Notes under the pieces: model-generated
Databases searched by the model: none
What the model was told of the DNA's origin: nothing
The model's input: only the letters and a program-made list of their open reading frames with translations
Origin: Sporosarcina ureae
GTDB taxonomy: Bacteria > Bacillota > Bacilli > Bacillales_A > Planococcaceae
Reading direction: 5' to 3'
NCBI RefSeq assembly: GCF_029267015.1
Contig: NZ_JARIEA010000020.1
Location: forward strand, 1 to 64,000
DNA length: 64,000 nucleotides
Program-made: the position numbers and the translations under genes
In this document: one piece after another, positions 46,085 through 58,137 of the stretch
How positions within the stretch are numbered: the stretch's first letter is position 1
Layout of the letters: every line of letters starts with the position of its first letter

Positions 46085-47116
46085 GTGAACTTATCATTTT
46101 TGGAAGCGCAACTCGCACTTGTACCAGAACTTCCGCTATTGATTGAACAACGATATCACATGTTGAAACTGATTAAAGCGTCGGGTCCTGTCGGCAGAAG
46201 AACACTTAGTTCTGTGTCGGGTTATTCCGAAAGGGAAACACGGACGATGCTCGATTTATTGAAAGAGCAGGGATTGGTGAATATTGCCAAAGAAGGTGTT
46301 TCAACTACGGAAAAAGGTATAGAAGTACTCTTTGCGCTGCATGATACGATGGAAGAAAGGTCTGGTAGACGTCAACTTGCGAATGAATTAGCAGAGCGTC
46401 TGGGCATTCTGAAAGTACATGTAGTAGAAGGAGATTCTGATGATTCACCTTTGACGAAAAAGTTGCTTGGCATGCAAGCGGCAAAACAGTTTCGTTCCCG
46501 TATTAAAGGAAATGAAATCGTTGCAGTGACTGGCGGTAGTACAGTAGCCGCGATTCCATCGTTTATGCAGCAAGATGAACTGCCCAATGTGCAATTTATC
46601 GCAGCAAGAGGTGGCGTAGGGGAAGAAATTGGATTACAAGCGAATATGATTGCAGCTTCGTTTGCAGAAAGTTGTCATGCAACATACAAAGCATTTTATT
46701 ATCCTGACACATTAAGTGAAGAAGCGCATGCGGTATTTCAGCATGAACCAGCAGCAAAAGAGATGCTCGAGTTATATAGCCAGACGGATTGCGTCATCCA
46801 CGGTGTCGGCAATGCGGCGAAAATGGCAGTATTACGAAACTCTCCTGAAGACGAACAGCAGATTTTACTGGATCGTCAAGCAAAGGGAGAAGCATTCGGC
46901 TTTTATTTCAACCAGCAAGGTGAAATTGTCCATCGAATCCGCACAGTCGGAATTCAAATGGAACATCTGCAAGACATTCCGCACGTGTTCACAGTAGCCG
47001 GCGGAGCAAGCAAAGCGGAAGCACTGCTGTCGTACTTAGCAAGTGCACCGTCCCAAACTATTTTAGTAACAGACGAAGGCGCAGCGGAACATATGCTGTC
47101 GCTTATGAAAAAGTAG
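46085..47116 (+). CDS. cggR: Central glycolytic genes regulator CggR
   Basis: A 343-residue SorC/DeoR-family repressor. The helix-turn-helix is at about residues 35-60 (VGRRTLSSVSGYSERETRTM). The sugar-phosphate binding domain runs from about 95, with AVTGGSTVAAIP, AARGGVGEEIGLQ and VAGGASKAEALLSYL. It represses the gap operon when fructose-1,6-bisphosphate is low. The start is GTG. The gap gene follows after a 127-bp repeat. Confidence 0.96.
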   Translation: MNLSFLEAQLALVPELPLLIEQRYHMLKLIKASGPVGRRTLSSVSGYSERETRTMLDLLKEQGLVNIAKEGVSTTEKGIEVLFALHDTMEERSGRRQLANELAERLGILKVHVVEGDSDDSPLTKKLLGMQAAKQFRSRIKGNEIVAVTGGSTVAAIPSFMQQDELPNVQFIAARGGVGEEIGLQANMIAASFAESCHATYKAFYYPDTLSEEAHAVFQHEPAAKEMLELYSQTDCVIHGVGNAAKMAVLRNSPEDEQQILLDRQAKGEAFGFYFNQQGEIVHRIRTVGIQMEHLQDIPHVFTVAGGASKAEALLSYLASAPSQTILVTDEGAAEHMLSLMKK

Positions 47117-47163
47117 ATACAGCGTCTATGTAAGTTTTAATTAAATTGTTAAAAGAATACTTA

Positions 47164-47290
47164 GTTGATTGTAGTGGAAGGCGGCGACTCCTGCGGGAAC
47201 AGCGCGAGCTGAAAGCCCCGCAGGTAGCGAAGCGGACGAGGAGATTGAAGCCGTGCCCGCGGAACGCGTCCGCCTGGAACGGAAATCAAC
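47164..47290. repeat. 127-bp structured intergenic repeat, copy 1 (cggR-gap)
   Basis: The ends GTTGATT and AATCAAC are inverted repeats; inside them GGCGG and CCGCC can also pair. It is identical to 54522-54648 except for one base (CTGCGGG versus CAGCGGG). It occupies most of the cggR-gap gap, ending about 80 nt before the gap start. The frame that crosses it is open but has no start signal. Confidence 0.92.
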
Positions 47291-47373
47291 GGTGCTTATG
47301 GAATCATGAATTCTTATATTTAACTTTTGCATTAGGCGAAAACATAACAACCATTTTACGGAGGCGATTTAAG

Positions 47374-48381
47374 ATGACGGTAAAATTAGCGATTAATGGA
47401 TTTGGACGAATTGGACGATTGGTACTTCGAGAAGCATTTGCATCAGAAGATATGGAAGTAGTAGCGATCAACGACTTAACAGACGCAGCGATGTTGGCAC
47501 ATTTATTGAAATATGACTCCGTGCACGGTGTCTTTGACGCAGACGTGCAATCGGATGAATCATCGATCAATGTCAATGGCAAGAAAATCAGCGTATTTGC
47601 AGAAAAAGACCCTGCGAACCTACCTTGGAAAGACCTTGGTGTAGATATCGTCGTTGACTGTACAGGTGTATTCCGTACGAAAGAAGGACTACAAAAGCAC
47701 ATCGATGCAGGCGCGAAAAAAGTTATCTTGTCAGCTCCAGCTAAAGGTGAAATGACAACACTTGTAATGGGTGTCAACGAAGAAACGTATGATGCAGCGA
47801 GCGACAACATCGTATCGAACGCATCATGTACGACAAACTGTTTAGCACCTGTCGTTAAAGTATTGAACGATTCATTCGGTGTTAAACGCGGAATGATGAC
47901 AACGATTCACTCGTACACGAATGACCAAAAGATTCTTGATCTTCCACACGAAGACTACCGACGTGCGCGTGCGGCAGGCGTGTCGATGATCCCGACTTCA
48001 ACGGGTGCAGCTTCTGCTGTAACGAAAGTCATTCCTGAACTAAAAGGCAAACTAGACGGAATGGCAGTGCGTGTACCGACTCCAAACGTTTCACTTGTGG
48101 ACTTTGTGTCGGAATTAGAAAAAGAAGTAACAGTTGAAGACGTAAACGCTGCGTTGAAGGAAGCTTCAGAAGGCGATTTAAAAGGACTTCTATTCTTTAG
48201 TGAATTACCACTAGTATCTGTTGATTACAATGGTAATACAGCTTCAACCACAGTAGATGGTTTGTCTACAATGGTAATGGAAGGCAATATGGTCAAAGTT
48301 ATTTCTTGGTACGATAACGAGTCGGGTTACTCTGCTCGTTGTATCGATTTGGCACGTTATATGAACGAACAAGGACTATAA
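47374..48381 (+). CDS. gap: Glyceraldehyde-3-phosphate dehydrogenase, type I
   Basis: A 335-residue NAD-dependent GAPDH. The Rossmann motif is INGFGRIGRLVLREA (about 7-21), the catalytic Cys is in SNASCTTNCLAP (about 152) and the C-terminal WYDNESGYS is present. It catalyses the oxidative step of glycolysis. The start is the ATG after ACGGAGG; a longer open frame through the repeat is not coding. A terminator precedes pgk, which should set different gap and pgk levels. Confidence 0.98.
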   Translation: MTVKLAINGFGRIGRLVLREAFASEDMEVVAINDLTDAAMLAHLLKYDSVHGVFDADVQSDESSINVNGKKISVFAEKDPANLPWKDLGVDIVVDCTGVFRTKEGLQKHIDAGAKKVILSAPAKGEMTTLVMGVNEETYDAASDNIVSNASCTTNCLAPVVKVLNDSFGVKRGMMTTIHSYTNDQKILDLPHEDYRRARAAGVSMIPTSTGAASAVTKVIPELKGKLDGMAVRVPTPNVSLVDFVSELEKEVTVEDVNAALKEASEGDLKGLLFFSELPLVSVDYNGNTASTTVDGLSTMVMEGNMVKVISWYDNESGYSARCIDLARYMNEQGL

Positions 48382-48457
48382 AAAGGGAAAACCATCAATT
48401 CTGTTATAAATCATAGCCATTCTACAGGTAACCGATTATAATGAATAAATATGGGTC

Positions 48458-48486
48458 AGAGGAACGGTGAACCCGTTCCTCTTTTT
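48458..48486 (+). terminator. Rho-independent terminator between gap and pgk
   Basis: AGAGGAACGG pairs with CCCGTTCCTCT around TGAA, then T5. It ends 28 nt before pgk and probably is partial, since no promoter is obvious for pgk. Confidence 0.85.
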
Positions 48487-48513
48487 GTATTTAAGCCAAG
48501 GAGGACTTACTTT

Positions 48514-49701
48514 ATGAAGACGAAAAAGACGATTAAAGATATTAAATTGAATGGCCAACGCGTATTTTGCCGCGTGGATTTCAACGTACCGATGGAAAAT
48601 GGAAAGGTAACGGATGATACACGCATCAGAGCGGCTGTTCCTACAATTGAATATATGACGAACGAAGGAGCAAAGGTTATTTTAGCCAGCCACCTGGGAC
48701 GTCCCAAAGGTGAAGTAAATGAAGAGATGCGTTTGACACCTGCTGGCGATAAATTGTCTGAGCTTCTTGGCAAAACAGTGAAAAAGCTAGATTCTTCAAT
48801 CGGTGAAGAAGTAGAAAAAGCGATCGCAGAAATGAAAGACGGCGACGTGATCTTGTTGGAAAACGTTCGCTTCAATCCAGGCGAAGAGAAGAATGACGCA
48901 GAACTGTCCAAGAAATTTGCTGATTTGGCAGACGTTTTTGTCAATGATGCATTTGGAACAGCTCACCGTGCACACGCTTCTACTGCTGGAATTGCGGAGT
49001 ACATACCCGGTGTTCTTGGCTTCTTGCTAGAGAAAGAATTGGATGTCCTCGGAAAAGCATTGTCTCATCCAGAGCGTCCGTTCACAGCAATCATTGGCGG
49101 CGCGAAAGTGAAAGATAAGATTGGTGTCATTGATAATTTATTGGATAAAGTCGATAACTTGTTGATCGGTGGCGGACTGTCGTATACCTTCACACGTGCA
49201 CAAGGTCATGAAACTGGAGATTCATTAGTAGAAGAGGATAAAGTAGAACTAGCTAAGTCGTTCATTGAAAAGGCGAAGCAAAAAGCAGTAAATCTGTACT
49301 TGCCGACAGATGCAGTCGTAGCGAATAAATTTGCGGCGGATGCAGAGACGAAAACGGTTTCTGTAGAAGACATTACAGAAGGTTGGATGGGGCTAGATAT
49401 CGGACCGGAAACAGCAGAGCGTTACAAGCAAGTCATCAAAGACTCGAAGTTCGTGATCTGGAACGGGCCGATGGGTGTGTTCGAAATGGAACCATTCGCA
49501 AACGGGACGAAAACAGTAGCGGACGCTATGGCAGAAACAACTGCTTATACAGTAATTGGCGGGGGAGACTCTGCAGCAGCTGTTGAAAAGTTTGAAGTAG
49601 CAGACCAAATGGATCACGTATCTACTGGTGGCGGTGCTTCACTCGAGTTCATGGAAGGCAAAGAATTGCCAGGAGTAGCTGTATTAGAAGATCAAGAATA
49701 A
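48514..49701 (+). CDS. pgk: Phosphoglycerate kinase
   Basis: A 395-residue kinase making ATP from 1,3-bisphosphoglycerate. RVDFNVPM (about 20-27), SHLGRPKG (about 61-68) and [11 protein letters not shown] (about 205-215) bind substrate; the nucleotide loop [12 protein letters not shown] is near 350. AAGGAGGA precedes the ATG. It is followed by tpiA after 12 nt. Confidence 0.98.
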   Translation: MKTKKTIKDIKLNGQRVFCRVDFNVPMENGKVTDDTRIRAAVPTIEYMTNEGAKVILASHLGRPKGEVNEEMRLTPAGDKLSELLGKTVKKLDSSIGEEVEKAIAEMKDGDVILLENVRFNPGEEKNDAELSKKFADLADVFVNDAFGTAHRAHASTAGIAEYIPGVLGFLLEKELDVLGKALSHPERPFTAIIGGAKVKDKIGVIDNLLDKVDNLLIGGGLSYTFTRAQGHETGDSLVEEDKVELAKSFIEKAKQKAVNLYLPTDAVVANKFAADAETKTVSVEDITEGWMGLDIGPETAERYKQVIKDSKFVIWNGPMGVFEMEPFANGTKTVADAMAETTAYTVIGGGDSAAAVEKFEVADQMDHVSTGGGASLEFMEGKELPGVAVLEDQE

Positions 49702-49713
49702 GGAGGGTTTCTT

Positions 49714-50478
49714 TTGAGAAAACGAATAATTGCGGGCAACTGGAAAATGTTCAAACTTTCTAACGAAGCTGCAGATTTTGCGGAACAGATCAAAGAACAA
49801 CTCAAGCCATCCGATCACGTCGAGGCGGTCATTTGTCCACCGGCGTTGTATTTGAATGATTTACTACAACGTTTTGAAACGACTGCGATCAAAGTAGGTG
49901 CTCAAACGATGCATGATACCGTCGAAGGAGCATTTACAGGGGAAATCAGTCCGGCGATGCTTGAAAACGTAGGCATAGACTATGTCATTCTTGGACATTC
50001 GGAACGTCGTCAGTATTTCAATGAAACAGACGAAAGCGTTAATAAAAAAGTACGGGCAGCATTCGATCATCACTTAGTACCGATTGTTTGCGTAGGCGAA
50101 ACATTGGAAGAGCGCGATGCACATGAAACGGTTTCGATCGTTTCAGCGCAAGTCGAAAAAGCATTCAGTGGTGTGACGGCGGAACAAGCGAAGCAAGCAG
50201 TCATTGCGTATGAACCGATTTGGGCGATTGGCACAGGCAAAACAGCAACGGCTGACGATGCCAATGAAGTATGCGCTGCGATTCGTCATAAAGTCGAAAC
50301 ACTGTACACAAAAGACGTGTCAGATGCAATTCGCATTCAATACGGTGGCAGTGTAAAACCAGAAAACATTGCAGAATTACTGAGCAAAGACAATATTGAC
50401 GGCGCATTGGTTGGGGGAGCAAGTCTTGATCCGGCAGCATTCGTCAAATTGGTGGAGGCTGGAACTCATGTCGAATAA
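49714..50478 (+). CDS. tpiA: Triosephosphate isomerase
   Basis: A 254-residue TIM barrel. Catalytic residues: Lys in GNWKMFK (about 11), His in LGHSERR (about 95) and Glu in [12 protein letters not shown] (about 169); the phosphate loop YGGSVKPEN is near 211. The start is TTG behind AGGAGGG. It overlaps gpmI by 11 nt. Confidence 0.97.
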   Translation: MRKRIIAGNWKMFKLSNEAADFAEQIKEQLKPSDHVEAVICPPALYLNDLLQRFETTAIKVGAQTMHDTVEGAFTGEISPAMLENVGIDYVILGHSERRQYFNETDESVNKKVRAAFDHHLVPIVCVGETLEERDAHETVSIVSAQVEKAFSGVTAEQAKQAVIAYEPIWAIGTGKTATADDANEVCAAIRHKVETLYTKDVSDAIRIQYGGSVKPENIAELLSKDNIDGALVGGASLDPAAFVKLVEAGTHVE

Positions 50479-51994
50479 ACCGGTCGCATTAATTATCTTG
50501 GACGGGTTTGGCTTACGAGATGAAACATACGGTAACGCAGTTGCACACTCTAAGATTCCGAACTTTGATTTGCTGTGGGAGAACTACCCGCATGCGACAT
50601 TGACGGCTTGCGGAGAAGCGGTAGGGTTACCAGAAGGACAAATGGGGAACTCTGAAGTCGGGCACTTGAATATCGGTGCCGGTCGTATCGTCTATCAAAG
50701 TTTAACGCGTATTAATAAGTCGATTCGCGAAGGCGAGTTTTTCGACAATGCGACGTTACTTGAGACGATGGAGCATGTGAAGACAAAAGGTTCTGCACTT
50801 CACGTCATGGGCTTGCTATCTGACGGTGGTGTTCACAGCCACTATGAGCATTTATTCGCTTTATTGAAAATGGCGAAAGAACACGGTGTAGAGCGTGTCT
50901 ACTTGCATGCATTCCTTGACGGACGTGATGTTGGACCGACGACGGCACTTCCATATATCAAACGTACAGAAGATGTCATGGAAGAAGTCGGAGTGGGACA
51001 AATCGCGACTGTATCGGGTAGATATTTTGCAATGGACCGCGATAAGCGCTGGGATCGTGTACAAAAGACGTATGACGCGATGGTCTACGGGATCGGACCA
51101 CATTGTCAATCGGCAGAAGAAGGAGTCAGAGCTTCTTATGCCGAAGAAATACATGATGAGTTTGTTGAGCCGTTTGTTATTCAACAAGATGGCAAACCGG
51201 TAGCGATGATTGAAAATGGAGACGCAGTGATTTTCTTCAATTTCCGTCCAGACCGTGCCATCCAAATGTCACGCGCGTTAACGCAACCGGGCTTTGATGG
51301 TTTCAACAGAGGCGTCAAAAAATTTACGGACTTACATTTTGTCGGCTTTACGCATTATAATGATGATGTAGTAGCAGATATTGTATTCCACAATGTCAAT
51401 TTAACGAAAACAATCGGTGAAGTGCTAGAAGACCAAGGCAAGCGTCAATTGCGCATTGCGGAAACAGAAAAGTATCCACATGTGACGTTCTTTATGAGTG
51501 GCGGACGCGAAGAGACGTTTGAAGGGGAAACCCGCATTCTGATCAATTCGCCAAAAGTCGCGACGTATGATTTGAAACCTGAAATGAGCGCATATGAAGT
51601 AACAGATGCGTTAATTGCAGAAATCGAAGCGGAACGACAAGACGCCATAATCTTGAACTTCGCGAACCCGGATATGGTAGGCCACAGCGGAATGCTAGCG
51701 CCAACTGTTAAAGCGATTGAAACGGTCGACGAATGTCTCGGCCGAATCATAGATGCCTTATCTGCAAAAGGCGGATCAGCTATCATCACAGCGGATCACG
51801 GCAATGCGGACGAAGTCACCACAATGGGTGGACAACCGATGACAGCGCACACGACCAATCCTGTGCCGGTTATTGTCACGAATCCAGATGTGGTGTTGCG
51901 TACAGACGGTATTCTTGCAGACTTGGCACCGACCATGTTAAAAATGTTAGGAATTCCACAACCGGTTGAAATGACCGGAAAATCATTATTCTAA
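50468..51994 (+). CDS. gpmI: 2,3-bisphosphoglycerate-independent phosphoglycerate mutase
   Basis: A 508-residue Mn-dependent mutase of the alkaline phosphatase superfamily. [10 protein letters not shown] carries the first metal Asp; the catalytic Ser is in [15 protein letters not shown] (about 61); ITADHGNAD gives the C-terminal metal ligands (about 440). GGAGGCTGG precedes the ATG inside the end of tpiA. In spore formers this Mn enzyme is pH- and Mn-sensitive and stops during sporulation, which links to the Mn-type transporter in this window. Confidence 0.97.
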   Translation: MSNKPVALIILDGFGLRDETYGNAVAHSKIPNFDLLWENYPHATLTACGEAVGLPEGQMGNSEVGHLNIGAGRIVYQSLTRINKSIREGEFFDNATLLETMEHVKTKGSALHVMGLLSDGGVHSHYEHLFALLKMAKEHGVERVYLHAFLDGRDVGPTTALPYIKRTEDVMEEVGVGQIATVSGRYFAMDRDKRWDRVQKTYDAMVYGIGPHCQSAEEGVRASYAEEIHDEFVEPFVIQQDGKPVAMIENGDAVIFFNFRPDRAIQMSRALTQPGFDGFNRGVKKFTDLHFVGFTHYNDDVVADIVFHNVNLTKTIGEVLEDQGKRQLRIAETEKYPHVTFFMSGGREETFEGETRILINSPKVATYDLKPEMSAYEVTDALIAEIEAERQDAIILNFANPDMVGHSGMLAPTVKAIETVDECLGRIIDALSAKGGSAIITADHGNADEVTTMGGQPMTAHTTNPVPVIVTNPDVVLRTDGILADLAPTMLKMLGIPQPVEMTGKSLF

Positions 51995-53302
<1,308 letters not shown>

Positions 53303-53331
53303 TAGCGTTCGTTACAGGTCACTCGGCATAA

Positions 53332-53355
53332 TTCGCAACAAAAGGTTGTGCCGAG
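53332..53355 (+). other. Stem-loop after eno
   Basis: CTCGGCA pairs with TGCCGAG around a 10-nt loop. There is only a weak T-rich tail (TTGCTTTGG), so it may be a weak terminator or an mRNA 3' stabiliser between eno and secG. Confidence 0.5.
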
Positions 53356-53413
53356 AGACTTGCTTTGGTAGAATAGAAATGTTGTAACTTGCTATTTTTG
53401 GAGGTGGAAAAAC

Positions 53414-53641
53414 ATGCATGCCGTTTTAACAGCATCGCTGATAGTCGTAGCTATAGCATTAATAGTAGTCGTTTTATTGCAATCCGGTAAGAGTGCGGGA
53501 CTGTCAGGAGCCATCTCCGGAGGGGCAGAGCAACTTTTCGGTAAACAAAAAGCACGTGGATTGGATCTCGTTCTACAAAGAGCGACAATCGTCTTATCTG
53601 TCTTATTTTTTGTCCTAACCATTGCGATTATGAAAATATAA
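53414..53641 (+). CDS. secG: Preprotein translocase subunit SecG
   Basis: A 75-residue membrane protein with two helices (about 4-22 and 52-72) and the conserved loop [20 protein letters not shown] then LFGKQKARG. It supports SecYE in protein export. GGAGGTGG precedes the ATG. A terminator follows, yet the rnr-smpB order downstream matches B. subtilis. Confidence 0.95.
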   Translation: MHAVLTASLIVVAIALIVVVLLQSGKSAGLSGAISGGAEQLFGKQKARGLDLVLQRATIVLSVLFFVLTIAIMKI

Positions 53642-53645
53642 ATGG

Positions 53646-53682
53646 AAGCGCCTGACCATGTTTGAACGGTCAGGCGCTTTTC
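53646..53682 (+). terminator. Rho-independent terminator after secG
   Basis: AAGCGCCTGACC pairs with GGTCAGGCGCTT around ATGTTTGAAC, followed by TTTC. Confidence 0.85.
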
Positions 53683-53701
53683 GTAGAAAGGAACGAAAGA
53701 C

Positions 53702-54448
53702 ATGCGAATTGCTCAACCGAAGCCATTCTTTTTTGAACATGGAAAACGTGCGGTATTACTGTTGCATGGTTTCACAGGAACATCGGCGGACGTGCGGATG
53801 CTCGGACGCTTCCTTGAAAAACATAATTACACGTCACTGGCACCACATTACCGTGGACATGGTGTGCCACCTGAAGAATTGATCAAGACAAATCCTGACC
53901 AGTGGTGGGAAGATGTCTTGGATGCATATAATCAACTAAAAGAGGCAGGATATGAAGAGATTGCGGTGGCGGGATTATCGCTCGGTGGCGTATTTTCATT
54001 GAGACTCGCAACACAATTTCCGCTAAAAGGCATCGTCACAATGTGTGCGCCGATGTCGATGAAAACAACCGATCTCATGTGGTCAGGTGTACTGAAATAC
54101 GCACGCGACTACAAAAAGTTCGCAGGTCTTTCCGATGAACAAATCAAAGAGGAAATGGACGACTTGAAAACGAAGTCCATGCCAGGCCTCGACGGCTTAC
54201 AATCGATGGTTCAAAGCGTACGAAACAAAGTCGACTGCATCTACACACCATTACTCGTCGTCCAATCACGTCACGACGACGTAATCGATCCGAACTCTGC
54301 ACAAATCATCTACGACGAAGCAGAGTCTACAGACAAAGAACTACAATGGTACGAAGAATCCGGGCACGTCATAACACTCGGTCCCGAAAAAGCACAACTT
54401 CACGAAAATATACTAAAATTCTTAGAATCCCTTGATTGGCAAGAGTGA
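53702..54448 (+). CDS. Carboxylesterase (alpha/beta hydrolase, Est30/YvaK-like)
   Basis: A 248-residue hydrolase acting on short-chain esters. The oxyanion loop is [10 protein letters not shown] (about 19-28), the nucleophile Ser is in [11 protein letters not shown] (about 94), Asp in SRHDDVID (about 194) and His in ESGHVITLG (about 224). The same gene lies between secG and rnr in B. subtilis. GAAAGGAACGA precedes the ATG. The natural substrate is unknown. Confidence 0.92.
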   Translation: MRIAQPKPFFFEHGKRAVLLLHGFTGTSADVRMLGRFLEKHNYTSLAPHYRGHGVPPEELIKTNPDQWWEDVLDAYNQLKEAGYEEIAVAGLSLGGVFSLRLATQFPLKGIVTMCAPMSMKTTDLMWSGVLKYARDYKKFAGLSDEQIKEEMDDLKTKSMPGLDGLQSMVQSVRNKVDCIYTPLLVVQSRHDDVIDPNSAQIIYDEAESTDKELQWYEESGHVITLGPEKAQLHENILKFLESLDWQE

Positions 54449-54521
54449 AAACAGGGGAAGATATAACTAAAGAAGTTGAACTTCAGTCCTTACTAGTAAT
54501 CACCTTTTAAAAGGACACTCA

Positions 54522-54648
54522 GTTGATTGTAGTGGAAGGCGGCGACTCCAGCGGGAACAGCGCGAGCTGAAAGCCCCGCAGGTAGCGAAGCGGACGAGGA
54601 GATTGAAGCCGTGCCCGCGGAACGCGTCCGCCTGGAACGGAAATCAAC
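54522..54648. repeat. 127-bp structured intergenic repeat, copy 2 (est-rnr)
   Basis: Same sequence as 47164-47290 with one substitution, same orientation relative to the downstream gene, and again ending 47 nt before a start codon. A perfect palindrome CCTTTTAAAAGG lies 7 nt before it. Confidence 0.92.
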
Positions 54649-54694
54649 GTTTATACCAACTTACTTTATAGAAACAAAAGGAGGAGATGATTGT

Positions 54695-57076
54695 TTGGAA
54701 CCAAATATAAAAGAGTTACAAGAACGGGTTATGTCTTTACTAAAAGAAAAATCCTACATGCCGTCTACAGTCCACGAAATCGAAGAAGCACTCGGATTGA
54801 CAGAGGCAGACGAATTTAAAGATCTAGTAAAAATGCTCGTACAACTCGAGCAAAGCGGGAAAATCGTTCGTTCACGCAACAACCGATACGGCTTGCCTGA
54901 ACAAATGAACCTCATCCGTGGGAAATTCATCGGTCACGCAAAAGGCTTCGGCTTCGTCGTGCCAGAAGAGGTAGAGGGCGATGACGTCTTCATCCCACCC
55001 CATGAAATCAACAGCGCCATGAACGGCGATATCGTCTTAGTACGTGTGTCAGGCAGCTCATTCGGCGATCGTCGCGAAGGAGTCATTACGAAAGTTGTCG
55101 AACGCAAAACGTCACAACTTGTCGGAACGTATCAAGCACACGAAGGATACGGTTTCGTCTTACCCGATGATAAAAAATTACCGATGGATTTATATATCGA
55201 AAAAGGTCATTCACTCGAAGCGGTAGACGGTCAGAAAGTCATTGCAGAAATTACGAACTGGCCAACTGATGAAAACAATGCAACGGGTATGATCACAAAA
55301 ATTCTCGGACATAAAAATGATCCGGGTGTAGACATTCTATCGATCATTCACAAGCACGGCATTGCAGTCGATTTCCCTGAAGACGTCATGGAACACGCGA
55401 CAAGCGTACCGACGACAGTTCAGCCAGAAGACTTCGAAGGCCGTAGAGACTTACGCAAAGAACTGACGATGACCATTGACGGTGCCGATGCAAAAGACTT
55501 GGATGATGCGATTTCGGTCTTCAAAGAAGACAACGGATCCTATCGTCTATTTGTGCATATTTCAGACGTTAGTTACTACGTCACGGAGAACTCGCCAATG
55601 GATGTAGAAGCTGCAGACCGTGGTACGAGTGTCTATCTAACCGACCGCGTCATTCCGATGTTACCGCATCGTTTGTCAAACGGCATCTGTTCATTGAATG
55701 CAGGGGAAGATCGTTTGACTCTCACTTGCGAAATGAAAGTCGATGCAAACGGTAAAGTGATTGATCATGAGATCTATCCAAGTGTCATTAATTCAAGCTA
55801 CCGTATGACCTATGATGAAGTGTACCAAATCATCGAGCACCAAGATGAAGAACTATCGAAGAAATACGAAGAAATCGTGCCGATGTTAAACGATATGGCA
55901 AAACTGGCTGGGAACTTCCGTCAGAAGCGTAAAGATCGTGGCGCTATCGACTTCGACTTCAAAGAATCCAAAATTCTTGTAGATGAAGAAGGTTGGCCGA
56001 AAGATATCGTCATTATCGAGCGTACAGTATCTGAACGTCTAATCGAGGAATTCATGCTAGCTGCCAATGAAACAGTTGCAGAGCACTTCGACAAAATGAA
56101 AGTACCGTTCCTCTACCGAATCCACGAAGATCCAAAAGAAGAGAAACTACAGCGCTTCTTCGAGTTCTTAACGACATTCGGAATCGTAGTGAAGGGATCG
56201 GGTAAAAAAGTCGATTCCAGCGCATTGCAGGACATCATTGCAGAAATCGAAGGAATGCCAGAACAATCGCTGATCTCGACGATGCTATTGCGTTCGATGC
56301 AACAAGCGAAATATTTCGAAGACAGCATCGGACACTTCGGTTTGTCAACGGACTACTACACACACTTCACCGCACCGATCAGAAGATATCCAGACTTGAT
56401 CGTTCATCGTCTAATCCGTACGTATTTATTCAATAAAGACGTTTCGGCACAAACGGTTGCACACTGGTCTGCGACACTACCTGAGATTGCGAAACACACG
56501 TCAGAACGTGAACGCCGTGCAGTCGATGCAGAGCGTGATACGAACGCACTGAAGAAAGCACAGTTTATGTTGGATAAAATCGGGGAAGAGTTTGAAGGTG
56601 TTATTTCTTCTGTTACGAACTTCGGGATCTTTGTTGAGCTTGAAAATACAGTAGAAGGACTTGTGCATGTCAAGAACATGAACGACGACTATTACCGCTT
56701 CGACGATCGCCAAATGATGATGATCGGAGAACGTACAGCGAAACAATACCGTATCGGAGACGAAGTGAAAGTGCGTGTGACTTCTGTTAAGCCAGAAGAA
56801 CAATCAGTCGACTTCGAAATCGTTGGAATGAAAGAAAGCTTTAGAGGCTCTCGTAAAGAAACGCCGAAAGTCATTCAATCTGGCAGAGGCAAGAGCCGAG
56901 GCCAAGGCGCAGGACGTGGAAGAAGCAAAGGGCAAGGTGCTGATTCTTCTAAACCTCGTGCGGGTGGCGGAGCGAAGAGCGACGGCGACAAGCGCAATAA
57001 AAAGCATGAAAAGCCGAAGCGTAAGTTTTACGAAGGTATGCCAAAGAAATCTAAGAAACGACCGAAGAAAAAATAA
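54695..57076 (+). CDS. rnr: Ribonuclease R
   Basis: A 793-residue 3'-5' exoribonuclease that degrades structured RNA. An N-terminal HTH-like region (about 1-70) precedes two cold-shock domains (about 75-230), the RNB domain with its Asp cluster in [15 protein letters not shown] (about 262-276), an S1 domain (about 630-710) and a Lys/Arg-rich tail of about 80 residues. The start is TTG behind AAAGGAGGAG; an open frame into the repeat is not used. It works with SmpB/tmRNA, encoded next, in decay of non-stop mRNA. Confidence 0.95.
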   Translation: MEPNIKELQERVMSLLKEKSYMPSTVHEIEEALGLTEADEFKDLVKMLVQLEQSGKIVRSRNNRYGLPEQMNLIRGKFIGHAKGFGFVVPEEVEGDDVFIPPHEINSAMNGDIVLVRVSGSSFGDRREGVITKVVERKTSQLVGTYQAHEGYGFVLPDDKKLPMDLYIEKGHSLEAVDGQKVIAEITNWPTDENNATGMITKILGHKNDPGVDILSIIHKHGIAVDFPEDVMEHATSVPTTVQPEDFEGRRDLRKELTMTIDGADAKDLDDAISVFKEDNGSYRLFVHISDVSYYVTENSPMDVEAADRGTSVYLTDRVIPMLPHRLSNGICSLNAGEDRLTLTCEMKVDANGKVIDHEIYPSVINSSYRMTYDEVYQIIEHQDEELSKKYEEIVPMLNDMAKLAGNFRQKRKDRGAIDFDFKESKILVDEEGWPKDIVIIERTVSERLIEEFMLAANETVAEHFDKMKVPFLYRIHEDPKEEKLQRFFEFLTTFGIVVKGSGKKVDSSALQDIIAEIEGMPEQSLISTMLLRSMQQAKYFEDSIGHFGLSTDYYTHFTAPIRRYPDLIVHRLIRTYLFNKDVSAQTVAHWSATLPEIAKHTSERERRAVDAERDTNALKKAQFMLDKIGEEFEGVISSVTNFGIFVELENTVEGLVHVKNMNDDYYRFDDRQMMMIGERTAKQYRIGDEVKVRVTSVKPEEQSVDFEIVGMKESFRGSRKETPKVIQSGRGKSRGQGAGRGRSKGQGADSSKPRAGGGAKSDGDKRNKKHEKPKRKFYEGMPKKSKKRPKKK

Positions 57077-57118
57077 GACTGGAGCGCGTCTCCGGTCTTC
57101 TGTCAGGGAGGAAGTTGC

Positions 57119-57586
57119 ATGGCCAAAGGAACCGGTAAAGTACTCGCCGTCAATAAAAAGGCGAATTTTGATTACGCAATTGAAGAGACGATTGAAGCAG
57201 GAATCGTGTTAAAAGGAACGGAAATTAAATCGATCCGCAAAGGGAAAGTCCAGTTGCGTGATGCCTTTATATTAATCCGTAATAACGAAGCATGGTTGTC
57301 GAATATGCACATCAGTCCATATGAACAAGGAAATATTCATAACCATGATCCTGTCCGCGTGCGGAAATTACTTTTGCACAAAAAACAGATTGCTTCACTC
57401 GCAGGCACGATGAAAGAACAAGGATATTCGATCATCCCGTTGAAAATGTATATTAAAAATGGCTTCGCTAAAGTATTGATCGGTGTCGGTAAAGGGAAGA
57501 AACTCTATGATAAGCGCCAAGACTTGAAAGAAAAAGAGCATAAGCGTGATATGCAGCGAGTATTCAAATCCAATCAACAAGATTGA
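57119..57586 (+). CDS. smpB: SsrA-binding protein SmpB
   Basis: A 155-residue tmRNA partner. Typical motifs are [35 protein letters not shown] and LLLHKKQI, and a basic C-terminal tail ([20 protein letters not shown]) that enters the mRNA channel. AGGGAGGAAG precedes the ATG. The tmRNA gene starts 90 nt after its stop. Confidence 0.98.
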   Translation: MAKGTGKVLAVNKKANFDYAIEETIEAGIVLKGTEIKSIRKGKVQLRDAFILIRNNEAWLSNMHISPYEQGNIHNHDPVRVRKLLLHKKQIASLAGTMKEQGYSIIPLKMYIKNGFAKVLIGVGKGKKLYDKRQDLKEKEHKRDMQRVFKSNQQD

Positions 57587-57676
57587 TAAGCGAGCCGATT
57601 TATTATATACTAGATGAAGTATCAAGTACGACCCGCCGTTTTAAGTGAAACGGGCCTGGGTTCCGGACTTTCCTTC

Positions 57677-58033
57677 GGGGACGTTACGGATTCGACAGGG
57701 GTGGTCTGGGCTTGAGCCGCGCGTCGGAGGGATCGTCTCCGTCAGAAACGACAGTTAATAATAACTGGCAAAACAAACAACAACCTAGCATTCGCAGCGT
57801 AAGCTGTTGAATCTACCTTCCGTTTCCATCGCTCATGTGGAGGCGTAAGGTTCACTTATAGTGAGCTACGATGACATCTGCATTCTGAGGGTGTCATAAG
57901 AGATTCCCGGAATAGCGCACAGGACGCCCTGATTGATGGCAGAATGCTTGCGCGAAACCTAATTATCAATCTACACGCGTAGACGCTGAAGTAGCAGAGC
58001 CTTTGGACGTGGGTTCGACTCCCACCGTCTCCA
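57677..58033 (+). ncRNA. ssrA: Transfer-messenger RNA (tmRNA)
   Basis: The ends GGGGACG and CGTCTCC(A) form the tRNA-like acceptor stem, with the T arm GTGGG-TTCGACT-CCCAC. The tag frame starts at GGC near 57767 and codes GKTNNNLAFAA then TAA, giving the tag AGKTNNNLAFAA with the charged Ala, ending in the usual hydrophobic AA degron. It releases stalled ribosomes with SmpB. Its 3' end doubles as the attachment site of the small element at 58-59.3 kb. Confidence 0.96.
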
Positions 58034-58050
58034 TTATGAGATTAAGGTGT
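57980..58050 (+). repeat. Left copy of the ssrA 3'-end repeat (att-like)
   Basis: From TAGACGCT in the tmRNA to AAGGTGT beyond it, the sequence matches 59193-59262 at most positions; the last 25 bp (58026-58050) are identical to 59238-59262. Confidence 0.85.
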
Positions 58051-58058
58051 TTTACTTG

Positions 58059-58107
58059 AAGGATATTTGATTTAGCTGCATAACTGGCTGATCAAATATC
58101 CTTTTTA
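58059..58107 (+). terminator. Rho-independent terminator after tmRNA
   Basis: AAGGATATTTGAT pairs with ATCAAATATCCTT, then T4. Confidence 0.9.
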
Positions 58108-58137
58108 GTTTAAGTATTTTCGAAGGAGAGAATGCTT

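Noticed and set aside
47146..47373. In-frame upstream extension of gap through the 127-bp repeat
   Set aside because: The residues encoded by the repeat match no GAPDH; the ATG at 47374 has a good ribosome binding site and gives the standard length.
54611..54694. In-frame upstream extension of rnr starting in the repeat
   Set aside because: It uses a different frame of the repeat than the gap extension, and AAAGGAGGAG points to the TTG at 54695.
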